In this document: one piece after another, positions 8,273 through 16,384 of the stretch
Layout of the letters: each line of letters opens with the position of its first letter
Numbering within the stretch: position 1 is the first letter of the stretch
Origin: Actinomycetota bacterium
GTDB lineage: Bacteria > Actinomycetota > Actinomycetes > Actinomycetales > Dermatophilaceae
Direction: 5' to 3'
NCBI GenBank assembly: GCA_020161845.1
Contig: JAIUNK010000038.1
Location: forward strand, 1-36,994
Length of the DNA stretch: 36,994 bases
The notes under the pieces: model-generated
The model's input: the letters and a program-made list of their open reading frames with translations, nothing else
What the model was told of the DNA's origin: nothing
Database searches by the model: none
Position numbers and translations under genes: made by a program

Positions 8273-9199
8273 ATGCCCGTCTTCGCCGACGTGACCGCCA
8301 CCGTGGGGCGTACGCCCCTCGTCCGCCTCAACCGCATCGCCCCGGGCGGGGCCACCATCCTCGCCAAGTGCGAGTTCGCGAATCCGGCCGGCTCCGTGAA
8401 GGACCGCATCGGCGTGGCCATCGTCGACGCCGCCGAGGCCTCCGGCGAGCTCCGTCCCGGCGGGACCATCGTCGAGGCGACCAGCGGCAACACCGGCATC
8501 GCCCTGGCGATGGTCGGCGCCGCCCGGGGCTACCGGGTCGTCCTGACCATGCCCGACACGATGAGCACGGAGCGGCGCGCGCTGCTGCGGGCCTTCGGCG
8601 CGGAACTGGAGCTCACCCCGGGCGCCAAGGGCATGCAGGGCGCCGTCGACCGGGCGAACGAGCTCGCCGGGGCTGACAACGCGATCCTGGCCAGCCAGTT
8701 CGCCAACCCGGCCAACCCGAAGATCCACCACGACACCACCGGCGCCGAGATCTGGGCCGACACCGACGGCGTCGTCGACGTGCTGGTCGCGGGCGTGGGC
8801 ACGGGCGGCACGGTGTCCGGGGCCGGGCGCTACCTCAAGGAGCGCAACCCCCAGGTGCGCGTCGTCGCCGTCGAGCCGGCCGAGTCGCCGATCCTGTCGG
8901 GCGGTACGCCGGGGCCGCACAAGATCCAGGGCATGGGCGCCAACTTCATCCCCGAGAACTTCCAGCGCGACGTCGTCGACGAGGTCGTGACCGTCGATGC
9001 GCCGACCGCCGTGGAGTTCGCCCGCAAGGCCGCCACCCAGGAGGGTCTGCTGGTGGGCATCTCCGCCGGGGCCAACCTCGCCGCCGCCGCACGCCTGGCT
9101 GCCCAGCCCGAATACGCCGGCAAGACCATCGTCACCGTCCTGTGCGACACCGGCGAGCGCTACCTGTCCACGATCCTCTTCGAGGGCCTGACCGGCTGA
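8273..9199 (+). CDS. cysK: Cysteine synthase A (O-acetylserine sulfhydrylase)
   Basis: The 308-residue PLP enzyme makes L-cysteine from O-acetylserine and sulfide. The N-terminus has [12 protein letters not shown]. The PLP-binding Lys is in [11 protein letters not shown], the phosphate and substrate loop is [11 protein letters not shown], the second glycine-rich PLP loop is [17 protein letters not shown], and the end carries [12 protein letters not shown]. Length and motifs are those of CysK rather than cystathionine beta-synthase, since no CBS domains are present. It is followed after 71 bases by cysE on the same strand, the common actinobacterial cysK-cysE pair whose products can form the cysteine synthase complex. 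Confidence 0.95.
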   Translation: MPVFADVTATVGRTPLVRLNRIAPGGATILAKCEFANPAGSVKDRIGVAIVDAAEASGELRPGGTIVEATSGNTGIALAMVGAARGYRVVLTMPDTMSTERRALLRAFGAELELTPGAKGMQGAVDRANELAGADNAILASQFANPANPKIHHDTTGAEIWADTDGVVDVLVAGVGTGGTVSGAGRYLKERNPQVRVVAVEPAESPILSGGTPGPHKIQGMGANFIPENFQRDVVDEVVTVDAPTAVEFARKAATQEGLLVGISAGANLAAAARLAAQPEYAGKTIVTVLCDTGERYLSTILFEGLTG

Positions 9200-9270
9200 T
9201 CAGGCCGCGTCCCTTCCGGGGATCCCCTGCCGACCTGCGACAACCCCTGCCGATCCGGGAGAAGGCCACC

Positions 9271-10113
9271 ATGAGCGCCATCTGGAATGACGTACCAGCG
9301 GTCCGCGAGGACGAGGCCGGTCCGGTCTCGCGCACCTCGACCCGCCTGTTGCGGGTGATTCGCGGGGATCGCGACGTACGGCGTGGGCTGTGGGGACCCG
9401 ACGGCCCCGACGGGGCGGACACCTCCAGCCAGGAGGAGGCCCGGGAGGCCGGCCGCCCGGAGTACGAGGTCCCGACCCCGCGGGAACGCCGCGACGCCGA
9501 CCAGGCCGGACTGCACCGCAGGGGCAAGCTCGCCAAGGCGCGCGACTCGGTCCTGGAGGACCTCGACGCCGCCATCGAGCGAGACCCCGCGGCGACCGGT
9601 CGCCTGCAGATGGCGCTGGTCAGCCCCGGTCTCCACGCGATCTGGGCGCACCGGTTGGCGCACGAGATGTGGGCTCACGACAAGGGCAAGCTGCCCGCGC
9701 GGCTGCTCTCCCAATGGACCCGCGCCCGCACCGGCATCGAGATCCACCCCGGCGCGACGATCGGGCGGCGGTTCTTCATCGACCACGGGATGGGCGTCGT
9801 GATCGGGGAGACGGCTGAGGTGGGTGACGACGTGATGATGTACCACGCCGTCACCCTGGGCGGGCGCACCCTGGCCAAGGGCAAGCGGCACCCGACCGTG
9901 GGCGATCACGTGACGCTGGGCGCGGGCGCCCGGGTGCTGGGTGCGATCACGGTCGGCCCCGGCGCCCAGATCGGGGCCAACTCGGTGGTCGTCAAGGACG
10001 TCCCGCCGAACACGGTGGCCACCGGCGTGCCGGCCAAGCACCGCGCCATGGAGCTTCGGCCGGCCGAGGACCCGTACGAGGCGATGTTCGCCGAGCCGCA
10101 GCTGTGGATCTGA
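9271..10113 (+). CDS. cysE: Serine O-acetyltransferase with N-terminal extension
   Basis: The 280-residue product acetylates L-serine with acetyl-CoA, the step before CysK. The catalytic part begins around residue 85 ([15 protein letters not shown]) and shows [13 protein letters not shown], the left-handed beta-helix start [22 protein letters not shown], and the active-site region [12 protein letters not shown]. The ATG at 9271 has a strong ribosome binding site (GGGAGAAGG). About 80 residues before the catalytic part, rich in Arg, Asp, Glu and Gly, are not part of usual short actinobacterial CysE proteins and look disordered. The last residues (AEPQLWI) differ from the Ile-ending CysK-binding tail of enterobacterial CysE only in context; the protein also ends in Ile. 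Confidence 0.93.
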   Translation: MSAIWNDVPAVREDEAGPVSRTSTRLLRVIRGDRDVRRGLWGPDGPDGADTSSQEEAREAGRPEYEVPTPRERRDADQAGLHRRGKLAKARDSVLEDLDAAIERDPAATGRLQMALVSPGLHAIWAHRLAHEMWAHDKGKLPARLLSQWTRARTGIEIHPGATIGRRFFIDHGMGVVIGETAEVGDDVMMYHAVTLGGRTLAKGKRHPTVGDHVTLGAGARVLGAITVGPGAQIGANSVVVKDVPPNTVATGVPAKHRAMELRPAEDPYEAMFAEPQLWI

Positions 10114-10262
10114 GGGCGTCCTGAGATAGCCGGCCCCGGCCGATCCGAGGTAGCCGCCAGCCGCCGTTGCGGCACCCGCCCGATGTGGGCGGCGCGGCGC
10201 TCCGATGTGGGCGCGCATGCTTCTCCGATGTGGGTGCGGATGTGGGTGCGCGTGCTTCTCCG

Positions 10263-10335
10263 GTGTGGGTGCGCGTGTGGGTGCATAAGTTGTCGTGATG
10301 GCAGCAGGTTCTGCACCCACATCTGCACCCACATC
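10263..10335 (+). repeat. Dispersed palindrome-ended repeat, copy A
   Basis: The element has TGTGGGTGC-type arms, doubled on each side, bounding a central spacer (AAGTTGTCGTGATGGCAGCAG). The right arm is the complement, GCACCCACATCTGCACCCAC. The same architecture and an alignable spacer (AAGTGGTCGTGATAGCAGCAG) occur in the reverse direction at 26803-26874. Both copies lie in long intergenic regions. Confidence 0.7.
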
Positions 10336-10366
10336 CGCTCCCACAGCCGCATCCACCGGACGGGCG

Positions 10367-10490
10367 GCCGAGCAGCCGGACGAAGTGGGGCGGCAGTCGA
10401 CGGGAGTCGGGCCGAGCAGCCGGACGAAGTGGGGCGGCAGTCGACGTGAGTCGGGCCGAGCAGCCGGACGAAGTGGGGCGGCAGTCGACG
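10367..10490 (+). repeat. 44-bp tandem repeat, three copies
   Basis: Units start at 10367, 10411 and 10455 with GCCGAGCAGCCGGACGAAGT and contain GGGGCGGCAGTCGACG. The first two differ by one base (GGGAGTCGG versus GTGAGTCGG), and the third diverges after its first 36 bases. There are no spacers between copies. The array is immediately upstream of nudC. Confidence 0.9.
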
Positions 10491-10583
10491 CGGCCGGGGG
10501 CCCGCCGCCCGTCCGGCGCCGGCCTCGCCTCGCTCCGGCGGGCCGTGCTGCGCGGGACGCCCACCGCTGCCTAGGATTTCGGC

Positions 10584-11552
10584 GTGACGAGCGCTCCCGA
10601 TGCGGCCCGCCGTACCCCGCCGTACCCCGCCGTTCGCGACCTGTGGTTGCAACACTCCGGCTGGGATCGGCGCGGGCACGATCGGTTGCGCGACGACGCC
10701 GCCGAGGTAGCGCTCGCCGCCCCCGGCACGCGCGTGTGCGATGTGGCACCCCTGCACGTCCGGCTCCGCGACGACCGCCGTGCCCTGGCCTGGCGCCGCC
10801 CCGAACCCGGCGACGGTGGGCCCGAGGCGTTGACGCTGTGGCTGGGCGGCCCCGAGGGGTCTCGGCGGCTGGTCCGGGTGCACCGCACGCCGGGGGATCC
10901 CGAGGACGGCTGGACCCCGTGGCGCGAGGCGACGGCGGCGTTGACGACGGCGGATGCCGAGGCGATGTCCGTGGGTCTGGGCGTGGGGCGATGGCACCGG
11001 CTGCACGGCTACTGCTCGCGGTGCGGGACGGCCACCGCACTGGCCAGTGCGGGCTGGCTGCGGCGGTGTCCGAGCTGCGACGCCGAGCATTACCCGCGGA
11101 CCGACCCGGTCGTCATCATGGCGGTGCTCGACGCGGACGACCGGATCTGCCTGTCCCGGGGCCACCACTGGGCCTCAGCCGTGGGCATGTCCTGCCCGGC
11201 GGGGTTCGTCGACGCGGCGGAGTCGCTGGAGGACGCCGTACGTCGGGAGGTGGCCGAGGAACTCGGCCTCACGGTGACCGAGGTGTCCTATGCGGGCAGC
11301 CAACCCTGGCCCGCCGCAGCGCAACTGATGGTCGCCATGGTCGCGCACGTCGCCGACCCCGGCCTGGCCATCGACCCCGATGAGGTGGTCGCGGCCCGCT
11401 GGTTCACCCGGGCCGAGCTCGACGGGGCGCTCGCCGCGGGCGAGGTGACCCTGCCTGCGTCGTACGCCGCGGGCCGGTGGCTGATCGAGGGCTGGCTGGG
11501 ACACCGGGTCCCCGACGATTACGCCACGATCTACAGCCGCGCGCCGTACTGA
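10584..11552 (+). CDS. nudC: NAD(+) diphosphatase / RNA-decapping Nudix hydrolase NudC
   Basis: The 322-residue protein starts at a GTG at 10584. It has the NudC layout: a variable N-terminal domain, a four-Cys zinc ribbon (YCSRCGTA and RRCPSCDAEHYPR), a Nudix box fitting Gx5Ex7REUxEExGU (GFVDAAESLEDAVRREVAEE), and the NudC signature SQPWP followed by an LM pair. NudC enzymes hydrolyse NADH or NAD(+) to the mononucleotide and AMP and remove NAD caps from RNA. The signature here reads SQPWPAAAQLM where most family members have SQPWPFPxSLM, so the substrate loop is slightly altered. The gene stands alone, and the tandem repeats lie directly upstream. Confidence 0.92.
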   Translation: MTSAPDAARRTPPYPAVRDLWLQHSGWDRRGHDRLRDDAAEVALAAPGTRVCDVAPLHVRLRDDRRALAWRRPEPGDGGPEALTLWLGGPEGSRRLVRVHRTPGDPEDGWTPWREATAALTTADAEAMSVGLGVGRWHRLHGYCSRCGTATALASAGWLRRCPSCDAEHYPRTDPVVIMAVLDADDRICLSRGHHWASAVGMSCPAGFVDAAESLEDAVRREVAEELGLTVTEVSYAGSQPWPAAAQLMVAMVAHVADPGLAIDPDEVVAARWFTRAELDGALAAGEVTLPASYAAGRWLIEGWLGHRVPDDYATIYSRAPY

Positions 11553-11628
11553 CGAGTGCAATGCGGACGCGGGCAATCCTGACGCGTCGCCGCGTCGATC
11601 GCCCCGCTGCCCTGCCGCCCGGGCCGCG

Positions 11629-11829
11629 TCAGCGCGGATCGACGCTGCCGCCGGTGGCGTCCTCGGCGGTCCGCCGGATCTCGGCCTCCGGATTCTGGGT
11701 GCGTTCCAGCGATTCGGCCAGGATCGCCTCGGCCTGACCGATGGGGTCATCGCTCCCGGCCGCGATCTCCTCCGGCAGGAGCTCGGCGCGGGAGGTGTCC
11801 TCTGGGGTCGGGGCTTCGTCGCTGCTCAT
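11629..11829 (-). CDS. Small acidic hypothetical protein
   Basis: A 66-residue acidic protein (MSSDEAPTPEDTSRAELLPE at the start), probably helical in its middle (IGQAEAILAESLERTQNPEAEIR). It has no signal peptide, membrane helix or recognisable motif. It follows the YtxH-like gene on the same strand by 18 bases, so the two are likely co-transcribed. The codon pattern (G/C-rich third positions) supports coding. Function unknown. Confidence 0.6.
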   Translation of the reverse strand: MSSDEAPTPEDTSRAELLPEEIAAGSDDPIGQAEAILAESLERTQNPEAEIRRTAEDATGGSVDPR

Positions 11830-11847
11830 GGTCGCCGCCTGGGGTGG

Positions 11848-12201
11848 CTACTGACCCTGCTCGGAGTGCGGCGTCATGCCCTCGCGCATGTCGTCGTCGG
11901 CCTTGGCCTCACCCGGGGCGCTGCTGGCGCCCGTTGCGTCGGCGACCTTGGCCTTCGCGGTGTCGGCCGCCCCGCCGAGCTTGGCCTGCACCTCGGGCGC
12001 CTTCTCCTTGGCCTTGTCGACGACCGCGCCGCCCGTCTCGGCGACGAACGACTGCGCCTGCCCGACCTTCTCCTGCACGCGCGGGTCGTGCCACAGGCTG
12101 TCGGCCTGGGTCTTGATCTGCTCGTACCGGCCCCGACCGGCCTTCGCGCCAAGGACATAACCGGCCGTCGCGCCGGCGAGGAACATGAGTCGGCCACGCA
12201 T
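11848..12201 (-). CDS. YtxH-like small membrane-associated stress protein
   Basis: The 117-residue product begins MRGRLMFLAGATAGYVLGAK, a glycine-rich hydrophobic N-terminal segment followed by the basic AKAGRGRYEQI. An Ala/Lys/Glu-rich amphipathic helical region follows (VVDKAKEKAPEVQAKLGGAA). This is the pattern of YtxH/DUF-type actinobacterial proteins attached to the membrane by one short helix; their role is poorly known and often linked to general stress. The ATG at 12201 has an excellent ribosome binding site (AAAGGGGG), which decides against the longer frame starting at 12252. It probably forms an operon with the acidic protein gene downstream. Confidence 0.7.
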   Translation of the reverse strand: MRGRLMFLAGATAGYVLGAKAGRGRYEQIKTQADSLWHDPRVQEKVGQAQSFVAETGGAVVDKAKEKAPEVQAKLGGAADTAKAKVADATGASSAPGEAKADDDMREGMTPHSEQGQ

Positions 12202-12419
12202 CGCGGGCCCCCTTTCACCAGATGTGCTGCGGCGAACGAGGGTTCGCCGCACTGGTCGCGAGCCTAGACGGTACCCGCCGGGCCGGCATCCGGGAAGCCT
12301 CCGAGCAGGCGCGATGTGGGCGAGCGGGGGTAACTGGTTAGGCTACGTCGCTGACCGCATGCTCGCGGCGCCGATTCGGTGCCCGCCGAGCAGATGGACC
12401 GAGGAGAGGGTTCAGGGCC

Positions 12420-13577
<1,158 letters not shown>

Positions 13578-13593
13578 CACCTGCGCTACATCG

Positions 13594-13625
13594 GCGGAGG
13601 GCGTGGGATTCGAACCCACGATGAG
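13594..13625. repeat. Displaced 3' end of tRNA-Ser(UGA): left attachment-site copy of a mini-island
   Basis: These 32 bases are identical to 14855-14886, the T-arm and 3' acceptor strand of the intact tRNA-Ser(UGA) gene. Here the rest of the tRNA is absent and the sequence diverges at once after GATGAG. Duplication of a tRNA 3' end is the usual footprint of site-specific integration. The 1.2 kb between the copies carries only a toxin-antitoxin pair. Confidence 0.85.
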
Positions 13626-13703
13626 CGTTGACGCTGTCGTCTTGACCTGACGAGGGCGGGGCGACGCCAAGCCCGCGGCGGGAGTTGCTGTCATCATGGG
13701 GAG

Positions 13704-14411
13704 GTGACCCAGCCGGTTGATCTGCTTGAGCGCCCTGTGTATGGCATGGCGCAGATTGATCGCGTTCTGGGACTGCAGTCAGGGACCGCCAAGCGGTGGA
13801 TCGACGGCTACCAGCGACAGGGCAGGCACTACGAGCCCGTCGTGCGCCACGAGTCCACCGGGAACGATGTGGCCACCTGGGGGGAGTTCGTGGAAACGCG
13901 GCTGCTCTCGGAATACAGGGACGCTGGCGTGCCGCTCATCAGGCTGAGGCCAGCGGTGGAGATGCTGCGCCGGGAGTTGGGCACGCCCTATCCGCTGGCT
14001 TCGGCGCGGATTTGGCTGGATGTGTCGGGGCGGGAGCTGGTTCGTCGGGTTCAGGACGTGGTCAGCTTGGACAAGCCGCTTCAGCTGGTGATCGTACGCA
14101 CGGGTCAGCAGGTGTTGGACTGGTCGCCGCAGGCACGTGATTTTAGCGAGTCGAGCGACTGGGTGAACTCGGGGTTTGGCGAGCAGATCTGCCGGCTGCG
14201 ACCGCGGGCGTCGATCGAGGAAGTGGTGATCGACCCGCTCGTGAGTTTCGGTGAGCCCACGGTGCAGGGCCGCGGAGTGCGTACGGAGATCATCGGGGAG
14301 CTGTTCCGTGCGGGGGAGCCCGTTGACGCGATCGCTGACATGTACGAGATGACGCGACTGCAGGTCGACGCGGCGTTGCGATATGAGCTCGTTCGCAGTC
14401 AGGCCGCCTGA
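13704..14411 (+). CDS. VapB45-like DUF433 antitoxin
   Basis: The 235-residue protein starts at a GTG at 13704 with a good GGGGAGG ribosome binding site. The N-terminal 40 residues (YGMAQIDRVLGLQSGTAKRW) look like a MerR-type helix-turn-helix. The C-terminal 60 residues (FGEPTVQGRGVRTEIIGELF, then PVDAIADMYEMTRLQVDAAL) match the DUF433 antitoxin domain. Size and layout are close to M. tuberculosis VapB45 (Rv2018, about 239 residues). The PIN-like toxin gene follows after eight bases. Such antitoxins neutralise the toxin and repress the operon. The pair is bounded by the 32-bp tRNA-Ser repeats, and its codon use looks less G+C-biased than the neighbours, both suggesting acquisition. Confidence 0.82.
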   Translation: MTQPVDLLERPVYGMAQIDRVLGLQSGTAKRWIDGYQRQGRHYEPVVRHESTGNDVATWGEFVETRLLSEYRDAGVPLIRLRPAVEMLRRELGTPYPLASARIWLDVSGRELVRRVQDVVSLDKPLQLVIVRTGQQVLDWSPQARDFSESSDWVNSGFGEQICRLRPRASIEEVVIDPLVSFGEPTVQGRGVRTEIIGELFRAGEPVDAIADMYEMTRLQVDAALRYELVRSQAA

Positions 14412-14419
14412 GGGCGGAG

Positions 14420-14842
14420 ATGACGGCACAGCGCGACGGGTTGCGTTTCTACGTCGATGAAAGCGCGCTCGGACTGGGGAAGGCCCTGGAGGCGGCGCGG
14501 CGCGACACGGTGCATGTGGGGCACGGGCTTGTTCCGGAGTGTCCATTGGGGGTGCTCGACCCGGTCTGGATTCCGGCGGTGGCCAGCCGAGGACTCGTCG
14601 CCATCGGGCGGGACAAACACATCCGCACCAGGCCGGCGGAGCTGGCACAGATTCGAGACTCTGGACTTCGGGTGCTCCGCATTGGTGGGAAGCGGGACTT
14701 GCCGACGTGGGACTGGCTGGTCAGGATCGTGCGGCGCTGGGACGCCATCTAGCAGCTGTTGCGCGAGCGCCCCGACGGGCCATGGATCTACGTGCTCAAT
14801 GAGCGGAATCTGGTCGAGGTGCCTCTTCCGCCGGCTTCGTAG
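14420..14842 (+). pseudogene. VapC45-like PIN-domain toxin, interrupted by an in-frame TAG
   Basis: From the ATG at 14420 the frame gives 110 residues of a PIN-like protein (LRFYVDESALGLGKALEAAR, then GRDKHIRTRPAELAQIRDSG) and stops at TAG 14750-14752. The same frame continues without a stop to 14842, adding 29 codons that include GPWIYVLNERNLVEVPLP, which look like a genuine continuation. Full length with readthrough would be about 140 residues, close to the 138 of M. tuberculosis VapC45 (Rv2019). The toxin therefore seems C-terminally truncated by one nonsense change, or the TAG is a sequence error. VapC-type toxins are RNases. The acidic residues in YVDES and IGRD are retained in the truncated part. 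Confidence 0.75.
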
Positions 14843-14854
14843 CCGGCCCAGGGA

Positions 14855-14886
14855 GCGGAGGGCGTGGGATTCGAACCCACGATGAG
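14855..14886. repeat. Attachment-site copy inside intact tRNA-Ser(UGA)
   Basis: This is the right copy of the 32-bp direct repeat with 13594-13625, covering the discriminator, 3' acceptor strand and T-arm of the tRNA gene. With the left copy it delimits the vapBC mini-island. The orientation of both copies is the same, as expected for integration at a tRNA 3' end. Confidence 0.85.
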
Positions 14887-14943
14887 GGATCACCCCATAG
14901 CGGTTTTCAAGACCGCCGCACTAGGCCACTATGCGAGCCCTCC
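14856..14943 (-). tRNA. tRNA-Ser(UGA)
   Basis: The minus strand folds as an 88-nt class II tRNA. Acceptor strands are GGAGGGC and GCCCTCC with discriminator G. The anticodon stem-loop is GCGGT-CTTGAAA-ACCGC with anticodon TGA. There is a long variable arm and the T-loop TTCGAAT. CCA is not encoded. The 3' end has been used as an integration site. Confidence 0.96.
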
Positions 14944-15018
14944 CGACCCGGTCACCCGGGCACAGGTCAGTGTACGGCGCTGGCCCCCAACCACCCGGCA
15001 TCCCGGTCGGGCCGCCGA

Positions 15019-15957
15019 TCAACACCGACCACCGGGCAATTCGCGCACCCGGGGACCGACGAACTGCGCCACCGTGGTCAGCTCGGCCGTCGCCACGTCG
15101 TACCCGCCGTCGCTCACCACCAGCACCGCCACCGCCACCCGCCCCCCGTCGGCCGTGGTCAGGACCCCGAGCTGCCGCGCCAGATATCCGCCCTCGACCC
15201 GCGGACCCCACCCGCCCTTGTACGCCTCCGCCCCGACCGCGCCCAGCCCCCACCCGGGCGACGCGGCCAGGGTGCGCAGGTGCTGATAGGCGGCCGCGGC
15301 GGCGGGTCGGCAGGGCAGGCTCGCCGCGTACGTCGCCGAGCGCGCCAGGGTCCAGTCGGTTTGACCGTACGGCGTATACGGGGCGCGCACCTCGGCGTAC
15401 GGCACCACCGTCTGCGCGTCGCCACCCGCCCGCAGCTCCGCCTGGACGGCCGATGCGGCCGTGGCGCCCGAGCCCAGCCGTGTCCAGAGCACCCCCGCCG
15501 CGTCGTTGTCGGACTGTTCCAGCGTCCGCCGTTGCGTGTCGGCCTCGCCCGCGCCGAACGCGCTGCCGAACGCCACGGCCAGCGGCACCTTGATCGTCGA
15601 CCAGGCCGGGCCGCCGGCCTGGCCACCCCAGGAGAACGACCACCTCGGAGATCCGAGGGGTTCGGGCGGTCGAACCGGCGTGATCGCCACGCCTGCCCGC
15701 CGCCCGAGGCCGTCGGGGAGAGCGAGGAAGGCCGCATCGGCGCCGGGGAGCGTGGGCGTGGCCGTGAGTGCGGACGCGGCGCCGGCCGACGCCGTACCCG
15801 CTGAGGCCGACGGCGGCCCGTCGGCACCCGACGTACCGCCGGTGTCGGCCGAACCGGCCGGATCGCCCGAACCGGAACCGGAACCGGCGCCACAGCCCGC
15901 CAGCAGCGCAGCGCAGAGCGCGGGCAGCGCACCGGCCGCCCCTCGACGTCCGCGCAC
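15019..15957 (-). CDS. Beta-lactamase-fold serine hydrolase lipoprotein
   Basis: This 312-residue protein starts at a GTG one base after the CsoR-like stop. A lipobox (ALLAGC, Cys22) and a Gly/Ser/Ala-rich tether (residues 23-70) precede a class A beta-lactamase-like domain. The SxxK motif is S120-T-I-K123, SDN is at 149-151, and a KTG-like motif is K247-G-G. The omega-loop Glu166 region of class A enzymes is not evident; the stretch between SDN and KGG (TPYGQTDWTLARSATYAASL) lacks an ExxLN motif, so beta-lactam hydrolysis is doubtful. A DD-peptidase-like or non-catalytic envelope role is possible. Near-overlap with the upstream repressor gene suggests a two-gene operon. Confidence 0.75.
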   Translation of the reverse strand: MRGRRGAAGALPALCAALLAGCGAGSGSGSGDPAGSADTGGTSGADGPPSASAGTASAGAASALTATPTLPGADAAFLALPDGLGRRAGVAITPVRPPEPLGSPRWSFSWGGQAGGPAWSTIKVPLAVAFGSAFGAGEADTQRRTLEQSDNDAAGVLWTRLGSGATAASAVQAELRAGGDAQTVVPYAEVRAPYTPYGQTDWTLARSATYAASLPCRPAAAAAYQHLRTLAASPGWGLGAVGAEAYKGGWGPRVEGGYLARQLGVLTTADGGRVAVAVLVVSDGGYDVATAELTTVAQFVGPRVRELPGGRC

Positions 15958-15958
15958 G

Positions 15959-16222
15959 TCAGGCGAACGACAGGAAGATCTTCTCCAGCCGCTTGGCGTC
16001 CAGGCTGCTCTCGTCGCCGGCGTCGATACACCGCCGCAGAGTGGAGGCGATCAGGGAGTACGCCGCGCGGTCGATGGCCTTGCTCACCGCGGCCAGCTGG
16101 GTGACCACGTCCTCGCACTCGCGGCCGTCATCGATCATGGCGAGGACGCCGCCGAGTTGCCCCTGGGCGCGCCGCAGGCGGTTGACGACCGGAGCCATGT
16201 CAGTGGGATCGAGGGAGACCAT
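15959..16222 (-). CDS. CsoR/FrmR-family transcriptional repressor lacking the His ligand
   Basis: The 87-residue all-helical repressor has the family core VNRLRRAQGQLGGVLAMIDD. In the numbering of M. tuberculosis CsoR the copper ligands are Cys36, His61 and Cys65. Here Cys36 (RECEDV) and Cys65 (TLRRCI) are kept, but position 61 is Thr. Loss of His with both Cys kept is the pattern of persulfide-sensing CstR-type members rather than Cu(I) sensors. The ATG at 16222 is preceded by an inverted-repeat operator at 16298. The downstream partner is the beta-lactamase-fold lipoprotein; no copper ATPase, chaperone or sulfurtransferase gene is adjacent. Confidence 0.85.
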   Translation of the reverse strand: MVSLDPTDMAPVVNRLRRAQGQLGGVLAMIDDGRECEDVVTQLAAVSKAIDRAAYSLIASTLRRCIDAGDESSLDAKRLEKIFLSFA

Positions 16223-16297
16223 GGGCGTCGCCTTCCGGACCGGACCGGCGCCGCCGGTCGACAACACGCCCGGCAAAGGCCGGAGGTTGCGACAATA

Positions 16298-16313
16298 ATA
16301 CCGGCGGGGGTAT
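16298..16313. promoter_or_regulatory. Candidate operator for the CsoR-like repressor
   Basis: ATACCGGCGGGGGTAT is an inverted repeat (ATACC...GGGTAT) with a G-rich centre, the shape of CsoR/CstR-type operators. It lies 75 bases upstream of the repressor start, in the spacer shared with the divergent LacI-family gene. Autoregulation of the repressor-lipoprotein pair is likely. Confidence 0.6.
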
Positions 16314-16384
16314 GACGGGCGCGAGGCCGGTCGCGACACGATGAGGCGGGGCAGCGTCGTCGCCGGCGCTCGCCGTGCGCGAGG

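Larger units (their letters stand above)
10114..10583. other. Repeat-rich intergenic region between cysE and nudC
   Basis: This 470-base spacer holds no convincing gene. Its left part is built of short units around GATGTGGGTGCG and GTGCTTCTCC (10180-10280). Its centre is a palindrome-ended element (10263-10335) with an inverted relative at 26.8 kb, and its right part is three 44-bp tandem copies (10367-10490). No clear terminator for cysE is seen before the repeats. Frames open across it translate to low-complexity Gly/Ala/His-rich strings and are not credible proteins. Confidence 0.7.

Noticed and set aside
8274-9199. Cystathionine beta-synthase instead of CysK
   Set aside because: Length is about 308 residues with no CBS domains, and cysE follows directly.
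10367-10490. Possible CRISPR array in the 44-bp repeats
   Set aside because: Copies are directly adjacent with no unique spacers, and no cas genes are in the window.
13594-13650. Second tRNA-Ser gene at 13.6 kb
   Set aside because: Only the 3' acceptor strand and T-arm match; the anticodon arm and 5' half are missing, so it is an attachment-site copy.
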